A stretch of DNA of 64,000 nt from Morinoia aosen (taxonomy: Eukaryota > Arthropoda > Malacostraca > Amphipoda > Talitridae): positions 30,743,422-30,807,421 of the forward strand of contig CM059570.1 of the NCBI GenBank assembly GCA_030386875.1, given 5' to 3'. Made by a program: the position numbers and the translations under genes. Of the stretch, positions 1 through 12,200 are shown in pieces; position 1 is the stretch's first letter; every line of letters starts with the position of its first letter. The notes under the pieces are model-generated. The model was not told the DNA's origin. It was given only the letters and a program-made list of their open reading frames with translations, and made no database searches.

Positions 1-10
1 TTCAACTGAC

Positions 11-209
11 CTGCGGGAACGATGTTGAAGACACAAGGCTCGCGCTGTTTGCCGACAGCGTTCTCAGCTCTGCACTGTAGAGTCCCGTACTCGAAGTCGC
101 TCGTCGGCGTGTACTCCAGGACGCTGGTGTCTTTAGTGACCGAAAACGAGTCCTCGGGCACTTCAAAACTTTCAGCTGTGTTGTTGAAGGTCCAGTGGAA
201 GCGGGACGC
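11..209 (-). CDS. Sidestep-like exon J: second half of Ig5
   Basis: 199 nt, residues 458-524. Acceptor AATTACGCAG, donor CCCGCAG|GTCAGT; phase 0 in, phase 1 out. It encodes ASRFHWTFNNTAESFEVPED, the Y-x-x-L-x-C end of Ig5 as SDFEYGTLQCRAENAVG, and EPCVFNIVPA. An NNT sequon follows the core tryptophan. The sequence runs out ten bases later, so the following exons (expected FN3-like and membrane parts) are not visible. Confidence 0.93.
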
Positions 210-3200
210 CTGCGTAATTAGATAATTCACATCATTCAAGTTTAAGAACAAATGCAACGCATTTGTTCTTCAAAATTAATTAAATTAAATTAAATTCGTA
301 ACCTCACAAAATTGAATTCGTCTGGAGATGAAATTTATTCTAGACGACGCTTTGGGAGCTCAGCGGGAGCATCTCTGACGAACAATGGGAGCGGAACTTC
401 AAGGGTGCAAGGGGCAAAATGAAAGAAAACGCCTGCATTGAGTGTGTGGTGCATGAGGAGTATATTGATACTCCTCATGCAGTGAAGGGCGGGTTCCTAA
501 GAATAGAAACGTTGATACGCAAGAGGAGAAGGTAAGTTTGTGGAGTGATGTGGTCATGTGGAATTCAGATCGCGTTCCAACTGAAGGCATGTATGAAAAA
601 CTTATGAATTTTTCAATGATGAAGCCTGCAACAGAGTTTGAACTTTTGGGTTAAGTAAATAATTGCTAAATGAGAATTTGGGCATGGAAAATGAATTTGC
701 CGACGTATGACAACAAAAACACATAATTTTGTTTCCTAAACAGGAGACTGTGAAAGTTCGAATTTCTTGTTTAACAGATGTGAATATAGCTCGAACGTTT
801 TACTGCGTTGTGTGCATTAATTGATCACGGAACGAATTGGGTTCATGGAACCTGCACAAATTTTTGCCCACACGTCAAGCTAGTGTGAAGTACTTTTAAT
901 TTTTCAACAAATGTTAATATAGCTCAAAATTTGTAATGCACTGAGTGTAGAAATTGATCGGGGAACCGATCAGGTTCAGTTGTAAAGTCACTGCAACCTA
1001 ACTTTGAGCAGTCTCGTACGAATATCATTTATCGAGCCGCCACCCCAGTGACTTTCTACGATAATCGTAATTCATGACTTGTATATTTCTAAACATAACC
1101 CAAGAAATCAGGCTGAATATACTTGTAGACAGAAAATCATTGAGTTTGGCAGCTGCTACAACTAGAAGCTTTGAACTTAAAAATATTGCATAAAAAACTA
1201 ACCCTTCTGGTCATCACTGTTTTGTCGGGTTATTCACACGCCAGTAAAACATAGTCGCAGCACGTCCCACCCTCGATATATTGATTAATTTGATATAAAC
1301 TTCTTTCCAAATGTCTACTGATGCATTAGTTGGTGAGTTTTTTTTTTATGGGTACAATGAACAAATTTGTTCATTACAAATCCATTGCCAATATCTAAGC
1401 GCAAAAAAAGGGTTCTGAAATTTAAAATTTATTCTTTTTAAAATAGCATTAGATAAATATTCCTAAATTGCCCTATGTGCATCAGGCTGCTAAAATTTAC
1501 GAATATATCTGATTCAGCTCTAGCTGAGTAAAAATATTCATGAGGACACAATTCTCGCATGAACTTTTCGTGAGATGGTAAACCATTACATTGTAAAAAT
1601 AAAATATTTTACGAAATTCTTCGATGATTGGAAAGTTTTCTACTTTCCATTCCAAATAAAACAAAATTACTCTCATTTTTAAAATACCACAGTATATAGG
1701 AATTATTAATTAAAAAATAGTAGTATACGTTGAAATATTCATGAGCTCACATTTTCATGTTCGTGAATTATACCCTCAACGTTTCCAACAGAATTTCATC
1801 ACCTTACGTTTTTGACAATTCAGAGAAGCAAGCCATACATAATAAATCAGTGAGCCATGACATATATTAAAAAGTTTGTGATCGATGTGCCACTCGAGCT
1901 TTCCTGCTTGCAGTGACTTGAGTGAGACCTGACTAAAATTGCTTCATATTTTCATAAAATGAGGCTAAGTTTCAGTTTTAGTCGCAGAATTTCACGAGCA
2001 AAATCATCGTATTCATAATACGAGGCCACACTTGAATTTTCCTCGCGAAATTTTTTGAGTGACATTTTTTCATTATATGAGATCCTCGTCAACCTTGGTC
2101 AAAGAGGTTTATTTTGAGTGACATTACCGTATTCCATTAAATAGAGCTACATTTTTGATTTTCTTAGCTGAATATAACGGCTAAAATAATCGTGTTCCGC
2201 CTAAAGAGGCAAAATGAGAATTTCAATTACGAATTTTACCACAAAAAAATTAGCGTATTTCGTCCAATGAGACAAGGACGTTAATTTTAGCAGAGTAATT
2301 TTATAATGAGGAACAATAACTGATATCATTACATAAGTTTACTTTAATGAGATATTATTAACACGAGTAATATCGTTGTGAATTTAATGGGTTGTCAAAC
2401 TCACAAGACTTGTATCATAGCATCACGATGAACTTTGTTCTGAGGCACACCAGCTGCTTCAACACTCATATTTCATTAACCATTCATGGCACTCCTGACA
2501 TTCACGACACAGTAAAAATATGTACAAAAGTATTTTTGACAAAATTCGTACCCTAAAGTGTTTTCTAAAGTTCACTGCATAGTGGCAGTTGCGTGCCTAC
2601 TGTGATGTCGGAGACAACCAGATGCTGGTGCTAGTATAATGGCAGTGGTTGTAATAAAGGTTTATACGAGCAAACTATTTTGACGGCTAAGGGTTGAAAT
2701 ACGTAACAGTCGACAACGAGAAAACTGATATAGTCATCTCGCTCATGTAGCCTGCAGTTTTAATTATAAACTCGAATTTTGGCTATACTTTTCATGACAA
2801 ATAAAAATACATCGACTTAATAATTGTTCCTGTTATCAATGAACTGCTTTAAAACAAGTTGCTATTTTGAACATAAGATCAGCTTATGTAGGTGAATGTT
2901 ACGGACCGAGAACGTGAATGTATACCACATGGTTGCTGTGATATTGAATCAAAAATTCTAGTAGCGAATATATCGCCATTTGACCTCAATGGTTGGCAGA
3001 TGTGCTGTGATTGCTCAGAAATTTCGTGAGAAATTTCAAATTTTTGGAAATCGAAAACAAAGCTGTGGAGGTAATGTTAGCAGTTCAGTTAACATTCATT
3101 AGTTTAAGTCGAGTTTTGTGTAACTTGACTAGTTGTTAGCTATGTATACAGAATAAGTTCAGAGGCACATTCTGTCATTCCCATCTAACATGATCTGAAT

Positions 3201-6200
3201 TCAAAATTCTATTCTGTCAATTTCACAAAGAGTTTGCAAAGTTCAGTTCCACAATCTGTCAATCTCATTAAGAATTGGCAAAGTACAGAAGATAATTTGT
3301 CAATCTCATCAAGAAATACCTAAATTCAGCAGTACAATCTGCCAATTTTACCAAAAACCACATGAGTGTAGAACTGCAATTTCTTAATCTCATTAAAAAT
3401 TACCTAAGGTCGGAGCAAAGTCTGTCAATTTCATTAAGAAATACCTTAGTTGAGTTTCACTATCTGTCAATCTTATCATTTAGTATCTACAAGCATAAGA
3501 GATAAAGTTCTGACATGTTATGATGTGCGATCCGCAATCGCTGTAGCAAAAATTGTCACCTAAATAGTACAAAATCCAGTAAAAATTAACAAAAAATGAT
3601 GGCTAAATTGTATTAAATCCAGTAAAAATTGACTTCTAAACGCTAAATTAAATAAAATAAGTGTGCGTTGGGAGAAGCACGCATTGTTGCCTTACCGAGG
3701 GCACAGCGTCGGCAGCACAAGACACCCTGACGGTCTCGCCCCTCTCTGCTCCGTAGCTGTGCACCAGTCCCTCTCTGCACACTGGCGAGTCTGGCACGGC
3801 AAAAAGTTACGGTGGTTGACCTTTTCCACGATATTAAAAGACATTAAAACTTTGCCTTCAATTACTGAAGTTCAATATGTTAAACTCAATTTGGAAGTCA
3901 ATTATAGTAAGCAAATTCTGAAAATAGCAAATATTAACTGGATGGTGGGTGCATTCATTTAACATTAATAAAGTATTCATGAAAATTAAGCTTGGGACTG
4001 CTGGTCGGTCAGCAGCATTATGAAAATCCCATCCGTGGCCACCGGTGGTGCACGTTGGGGTCAAAGTGTTAAACATCCATTTTTTGGAAAATGAACCCCA
4101 ATAATGACCTTTAAACTGCCGCGAATTTATTTTTCAGAACATCCAAAAAGAATTTCACGTATACATCTTGAGAGATTGTATACGAAATGCGAAGCGTCAG
4201 TACTAACAAGGATGAGTATATTGTGGTTCTTGGGCATGCATCTCGAAAACTTGCTGCTATAGCAGCAAGTTTGTCGAGAGCTTGTGTGTTGTTCCTTTTC
4301 ATTTCACGTGTCCTGCAGCCAGCCTTTGCTTCTGCCCTTTCGGATAGGCTCGTTTGTGGCGGGCATTTGTTCCTGACACTTGATCAAAGAGTACCCGAGT
4401 CTCCGGAATATGTTTGACGCAAATTCGTGCTAGAAGAAAACGTCGGCCAGATCTTGATCTTGGGCTTTGGTGCACATGTTTTCCTATTCAGAAAAAATCC
4501 AGTTTGTACAGGTTTGTATGCATAAAGCGGCTCGTAAGTTTTGGAGAATTCGGACTAGAAGAAAACGCTGGCCAGATCTTGATCTCATACTTTTAATCGT
4601 ATATTTTGGTATTTAAAAAATCCAGTTTGTATAGGTTTGTACATATAGAGCGACTCGTACGTTGGATGCAAAGTCGAACTAGAGGAAAACTCGTCAGAGT
4701 CCGACAATAGACTTTAGTGCGCATGTTCTCCTCGTTGAAAAAATTCAACCTGTACAGGTTTGTGCATGTAAACCAGCTCGTTGAAATGTGCAGAACGTAA
4801 CTGCACTCAAATGCACTATAAATTGTAGAATGAATTTCACAAAAATTGAATTTGAAGCTCAGTGAAGCGTAAAATGAAACTGGCAGCTGCTGGGGAAAAC
4901 CAAAAGTCTGTAAATAAAATAAAAGTTCTAACGCTGCAAATAGAGAAACGAAAACGCGTGACAAAGTCGATCAATTTGTAGGCGCTGTTGGCAACTTTAG
5001 ACATAGGTGAATAAGTGTGTTTCGGTGCTACTATAGCGTGAGGTCCATCGCCATATATCGTTTACCCAGGTACAGTTCAAAATGTATAAATGAAGGGCTT
5101 ATCTCTAAATTAAATGTATGGAAATAAGTGATATCCATTCGTAACCGAACCTAACCTAACCTAACCTAACCTAACCTAACATCACGCTATAGTACTATAG
5201 CTAAAGATAGATCTCATGTATAGTGCAGGAGTAAACCTTACGCTATAGCAGCATTTATGTTTTTATGAATCTATTCCTTAACATCAGAAGACGAAGGATC
5301 ACTTTCTTGACTAGTCGGAATAGAATTAGCTTACAGAAATAGCTCCTTTAAAAATACCAGCTCCACACCGCCCATAGAGCGCAAGGCTGTCAAATTTACA
5401 CAAAAAACATCTGAGAAGGCGCCATAAAATCTAGTGAAGCGCATAATCTCACATACGCTTGCCTCTAATTACTTTGCCCTTCCCTTATCTGGGTGCGAAT
5501 GCTGGCTTTTAATTAATCCAACTCGTTTTTACGCGCACATGCAAGTTAAAAAAAGTCTTTTTCAAGAAGCATCGCGTGCAAACAAAAACTAATTTGCATG
5601 GATGCCACGTACTAGAAAAAATGGTGTCATAAAAGTATAATTAAACGTAAACTAATATCATTTTTATTGATAATATTCCCGCAACTTTTCTAGCTAAAAG
5701 TTGCGAAAGTCAAATGTTTTTTTTGCGCCATTCGTTTGCAAAAGGATATGTTTATAAAAATTTGCTGCTAGTTCCTCTTTACCAGGAAAATGATCGCATA
5801 AAAAGAAAAATTTTACGAAAACTAATATTTTTTTTATTGATAATATCCGCACAATTTTTCTAGCTAAAAGTTGCGAGAGTCAATTTTTTTTGCGCCATTG
5901 GTTTGCAAAATGATAGTATGAAAATTTGCTGATAGTTCCTCTTTACAGTGGAATTCGCACAGAACGCTTGAACTGCACAAACATACAGAGGCTAGCCTTA
6001 TCTTAATGGTATCTCATATTTTATTTTCGAGATAAATACATTGTTTAGAGAAACTTAGACCGTCACTAAATAATGAACGCGTAATACCAAACTTCGGACA
6101 GTAATAATAAGACAAGGTTATTCATGCTAAAGCTAGCACGTAGTCTGATATTAATGAGCTAGGACAGTCCCGCGACTTTGAGGTTATCATCAAGGCAAGT

Positions 6201-9200
6201 TATCAAGGCTATCATCACTATCGAGGCTATCATCACAATCAAGGTTATCATCATTATCAAGGCTATCATCACTTTGAGGCTATCATGAAGGCAAGCATAA
6301 GTATCATTTGCTGCTTCACCTTCACAGAAAGAAAATTTCTTTTTTTCTGGGTGAGCCTGATACAAATCATCATTTACATTGGTTTTTCAAATGCTTAATA
6401 ACTAGCGCCATGACTCAATGACGTTTACTTCCGGGTAATCCTGTTCTCATTTCCGACACCTGAGTAGAGTGGAGGAATTATGGCTAAGTTCTCCCTTTTC
6501 CCAACGGGAAGAATCACTGGGCGGCATTGCCGGGACTCGGACTGCAGACCCTTCCCGTGAAGGGTGCGCACTCTTAACCACTCGGCCACGGTGACTACAC
6601 AAACACCCAAATCACATCAGAGATCTGTGACTTGGAGCGGACATGTAAGGTTTCCTTGTAAAATATTCTCCTTATCTTCGGTTGAAATCAAACGTATACT
6701 TTGGAGTTCATAAGGTAATAGATTTTGAGCACCACGAACTTCATGCTAAGCCCAAAAATGGATTAATTGCTTTAATATTCGAGATTGAATTCTTTATGAA
6801 TTTTGGGAATCCTGGGCTTCTCATACAACTCACAATGAATTTTGAGCGCATTGGGCCGAAATCAGAGTTGAGCTCTTAATGAATTTTGAATACTTTGTTA
6901 AAAATTTAATTTTCAACTTTTTTAATGAGGCTTAGGCTTGGGGTAAAAACTTCCAATGAATTTTAGGTTTTACAGTACTCACAACGAATTTTGAGAGATT
7001 TAGCCTCAGCACTGAACCCTCATCTTAATTATTGAGCGTTGAGTTTTAGGTTTAACGCACTGTGAATTTTATATTCCTTGGGATTAACACAAAACTCAAT
7101 AAATTCTGAGTATCAATTCCTTAAACTTGAACTCCCGAATTAAACTATCTTTGGCATTACACTGAACCTTTAGCGAATTTTAATTAAGTATATCAGGTAT
7201 TCCACTCAACTCACAATGAATATCAAGTACCTCATGCATTTCACTCAACTCACAATGAATTTCAAGTACCTCATGCATTTCACTCAACTCACAATGAATT
7301 TCAAGTACCTCATGCATTTCACTCAACTCACAATGAATTTCAAGTACCTCATGCATTTCACTCAACAAACAATGAATTTCAAGTACCTCATGCATTTCAC
7401 TCAACTCACAATGAATTTCAAGTACCTCATGCATTTCACTCAACTCACAATGAGTTTCAAGTACCTCATGCATTTCACTCAACTCACAATGAATTTCAAG
7501 TACCTCATGCATTTCACTCAACTCACAATGAATTTCAAGTACCTCATGCATTTCACTCAACAAACAATGAATTTCAAGTACCTCATGCATTTCACTCAAC
7601 AAACAATGAATTTCAAGTACCTCAGGTATTTCACTCAACTCACAATGAATTTCAAGTACCTCATGCATTTCACTCAACAAACAATGAATTTCAAGTACCT
7701 CATGCATTTCACTCAACAAACAATGAATTTCAAGTACCTCATGCATTTCACTCAACAAACAATGAATTTCAAGTACCTCATGCATTTCACTCAACTCACA
7801 ATGAATTTCAAGTACCTCATGCATTTCACTCAACTCACAATGAATTTCAAGTACCTCATGCATTTCACTCAACAAACAATGAATTTCAAGTACCTCATGC
7901 ATTTCACTCAACTCACAATGAATTTCAAGTACCTCATGCATTTCACTCAACTCACAATGAATATCAAGTACCTCATGCATTTCACTCAACTCACAATGAA
8001 TTTCAAGTACCTCAAGTATTTCACTCAACAAACAATGAATTTCAAGTACCTAATGCATTTCACTCAACAAACAATGAATTTCAAGTACCTCATGCATTTC
8101 ACTCAACAAACAATGAATTTCAAGTACCTCATGCATTTCACTCAACTCACAATGAATTTCAAGAACCTCATGCATTTCACTCAACTCACAATGAATTTCA
8201 AGTACCTCATGCATTTCACTCAACTCACAATGAATTTCAAGTACCTCAAGTATTTCACTCAACTCACAATGAATTTCAAGTACCTCATGCATTTCACTCA
8301 ACTCACAATGAATTTCAAGTACCTCAAGTATTTCACTCAACTCACAATGAATTTCAAGTACCTCATGCATTTCACTCAACTCACAATGAATTTCTAGTAC
8401 CTCATGCATTTCACTCAACTCACAATGAATTTCTAGTACCTCATGCATTTCACTCAACTCACAATGAATTTCAAGTACCTCATGCATTTCACTCAACTCA
8501 CAATGATTTTCAAGTACCTCATGCATTTCACTCAACTCACAATGAATTTCAAGTACCTCATGCATTTCACTCAACTCACAATGAATTTCAAGTACCTCAT
8601 GCATTTCACTCAACTCACAATGAATTTCAAGTACCTCATGCATTTCACTCAACTCACAATGAATTTCAAGTACCTCATGCATTTCACTCAACTCACAATG
8701 AATTTCAAGTACCTCATGCATTTCACTCAACTCACAATGAATTTCAAGTACCTCATGCATTTCACTCAACTCACAATGAATATCAAGTACCTCATGCATT
8801 TCACTCAACTCACAATGAATTTCAAGTACCTCAAGTATTTCACTCAACAAACAATGAATTTCAAGTACCTCATGCATTTCACTCAACAAACAATGAATTT
8901 CAAGTACCTCATGCATTTCACTCAACAAACAATGAATTTCAAGTACCTCATGCATTTCACTCAACTCACAATGAATTTCAAGTACCTCATGCATTTCACT
9001 CAACAAACAATGAATTTCAAGTACCTCATGCATTTCACTCAACTCACAATGAATTTCAAGTACCTCATGCATTTCACTCAACTCACAATGAATTTCAAGT
9101 ACCTCATGCATTTCACTCAACAAACAATGAATTTCAAGTACCTCATGCATTTCACTCAACAAACAATGAATTTCAAGTACCTCACGCATTTCACTCAACA

Positions 9201-12200
9201 AACAATGAATTTCAAGCACCTCAGGTATTTCACCCAACGCACAGTGGATTTTAAGAATTTCTGGTATTCAACCCAACTCAATAAATTTCAAGTACCTCAT
9301 TCATATCACCCAACTCAATAAATTTCAAGTATCTCTGGCATTTCATTCAACTCACAGTGTATTTTAAGAATCTTGGGTTTGCTGGTGCTGTCCCCCTCAA
9401 CGTTGCTGGCCCGGCACGTGTAGCCGCCGGCGTGTCGTCTGTTCACTCGCTGGAGCACCAAACTTTTCTGTGTGACCAGGACGCCTTCGTTGCGGTCCTG
9501 GCGCACTTGCTGGCCCTGCAACAAAAAGCCTGCAATTTACGACCCGACACACAGCCTAACAAACACTCGTGAACCCTCGTAAGCTCTGGCAAAGCTTCAC
9601 GTCCCGTCACTTGCTGACCAGACCCAAGATTGATCGCAACTGCTATTGCCTTTCTTGAGAAAGGAAGACGCGGTATTGGTTCATCGAGATCCTAGCGTTG
9701 GTTAGACGCAAAGCTTTATTTGGAAGGTTTTATTGCCCTTACGACCTGTGCTGCCTCCTTGTATTACTCTTGTGAGGTGATTGTCACCGGTTGTGCTGCG
9801 TGGCACTGACAACCGGCTTTTGGTTATGAAAAAATATGTTGTCTGCAAGTTATAGATCCGTGTTGAAATTAGTCGTGTGTAGCTATTGCACTCCAGGTTT
9901 ACGAGACGAGACTCGAGAAATAATAAATAGTCTTTAACAAAATGAAATATTTGACCAATGAATTCATTTTGTTATGTAGAGGCTTTCTGGTATTTTCTAT
10001 TCCAAGATAGCATGACAGTATGAGTAGGTGACTTTGCGCGGAAAGTCATAAAAATTAAAAAATGGTAAAATTTGCTTTAGTCTTGAACAGAATAACCTCA
10101 AACCATTCCAATGGTTCATAGGTTCTAAATCTGATACAAAAATACACTAAGTTGTTAACCGTGGCCTACTGCAAAATTTTTTCTTCCCTGATTGGTTACC
10201 ATGAAAACCTAGTAGGCCATTTGACCCACAAAACTAAATGCTGTTAGTGGTTAGATATTAAGCATATCCTTGCACCTTGCTTCTAACAATGTAGTAAATA
10301 AAGCTTTCAAGTCTTTCATGTCAAGTTCCAGCGACATACCAACTGAGCTGTGGGCAGGCCAACGTCCATGGAAGGAGCTTAACTCATAAGCCCTTTTCTG
10401 GGTGCACCGTCCAAAATCCCTTTCAAGATGCTAAATACACAAAATGTTGTAACCGTTATTTTGCTATCAGGAAGCAAATTCTTATCCTTAAATCCTCAAC
10501 CCAAATTAGCATTCTCTTTTGTGAGTGTTTAACTTAAACTCTTTCGTGAATTCGAAATTCTTAATTGCCTTTCATGAATTATAAATTCTCAACATCTTTA
10601 CAGGAATATTTCATTTTTCATCGTCTCACGTAAAATTTATTCCTCCATATTTTTCGTGAATACTCTTTTTCGGGGATACATAACCAACATTCTCTTCCGC
10701 AAATCCTTCCTTATATATCAACCTCTTCTCAGAATGCTCAGTCCTGAATCTCTTTGGTTAATGCTAGATCCTTGAAATATTCTTGATGAGATGAATCCTC
10801 ACTCTCTTTCGGGAACGCCAAACCTCTAATTATTCCGATATGAATAATCCTCGCTCTCTTTCGGCGACGCTAAATCCTAAGTCTCTCGTTAAAATACTAA
10901 ATCCTTGATATCTTTTGGGCACGCTTAATCCTTAAGCTTATCCGGGAATGCGAATCCTAAATCTATTCATGACTGCAAAACCCAGGTTGCGAAGTCCTGA
11001 AACTCTTGGAAGAGTATTAAATGAATAAACTAAATTTATCACAACCTCACTCCCTACAACACCTCAGCCAACCTCTTGCATAACCTCTTAAAGCCTCTTA
11101 ATAACCTCTTAATAACCTCTTAAAACCTGTCCGGACAATTCGCATTTGAACTTTGAATTTCTAGCCAAATGAATACAAAAGCCGTGGCTTACACACCTCA
11201 CGTGTTGCCTTGAATTTCAAGTGTGGTGGATGCAAAAGCCGTGGCTTACCTCGTGTTGCCTTGACTTTAAGTCTGATGGATGCAAAAGCCATGGCTCATC
11301 TCGTGAACCCTTGAATTCCAAGTGTGATGGATCCAAAAGCCACGGCTCTCCTCGTTATGCCTTCATTTTAAGTCTGGTGGATGGAAAAGCCGTGACTCAC
11401 CTCGTGGTGCCACGTGACCTTGTAGGCCGGCGGGTTGGCGTTCACTTTGCACTCGAAGTAAACGTCGTCGCCCTCCCGTATTTTTGTGGGGTCCAGAGAC
11501 GCTCCGAGTCCTACGGAAACTTCCGGGATATCTGTCACAAATATGATATTAGGTGAAATATTATATATCCTAATGACGTTTTTCAATAAGCTATCCATAC
11601 TTTTAAGCCAGTGGGATGCTTGCGAAAAAGATGGGTTTAATGTTGAAAACTTGAATACCCTATAATCTTTTTCACATAAATGTTTTTATTTTTTACTTGA
11701 TATGTGTCATAAATATAACATGAGGTGGAAAATTTCAAGTTCTAATAATTTATTCAATGTGCTATCCATACTCTTAAACTTGCGGAATTTTTGCGAAGAG
11801 AAAATTTAACGATGAAAAATTGAGGCGTATAAATATGTTTTTATATTTTTCCCCACACGTACTAGACCCACACACAGTACACAGTAGACCACTCACAGTA
11901 CACAGTCACCATACAGTGGACCCACACACAGTACACAGCAGACACACTCACTACATAGTAGACCACACACAGCACACAGGACACACACTCACAGTATACA
12001 GAGAGCTGGAGGCTGTCCCGCACGAGCGCGTCCGGCAGCTTGGGGTTGTGCGCGCTGCAGGCGACGGCCTGTTGGTGCAAGCTCGCGTTGATGGCCAGCC
12101 GCAGCACCGACCTCGACACGTTCCCTTCCTGCCACGTCTGCGCCGGGGCTCAGGGTTAGTTCGTGTCATGACTTAGGGTTAGTTCGTGTCATGACTTAGG

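Larger units (their letters stand above)
210..3164. other. Intron I-J, AT-rich, degenerate repeats and short palindromes
   Basis: No coding signal seen. It holds near-perfect palindromes at 244-270, 450-481 and 1356-1375, and from about 1730 to 2370 very decayed repeats around motifs such as ATTTCACGAGCAAAAT and ATTCATGAGC. The rest is unassigned. Confidence 0.5.

Noticed and set aside
3663-3962. 99-codon plus-strand frame
   Set aside because: It is antisense to exon I, whose splice phases and Ig motifs fit the gene.
6520-6600. tRNA gene
   Set aside because: A and B boxes are good, but the acceptor stem does not close and a shared non-tRNA body follows; it is a SINE head.
7180-9321. Long frames on both strands through the 39-bp array
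   Set aside because: Unit length is a multiple of three, so any stop-free unit gives an open frame in several phases; no start context, signal peptide or family.
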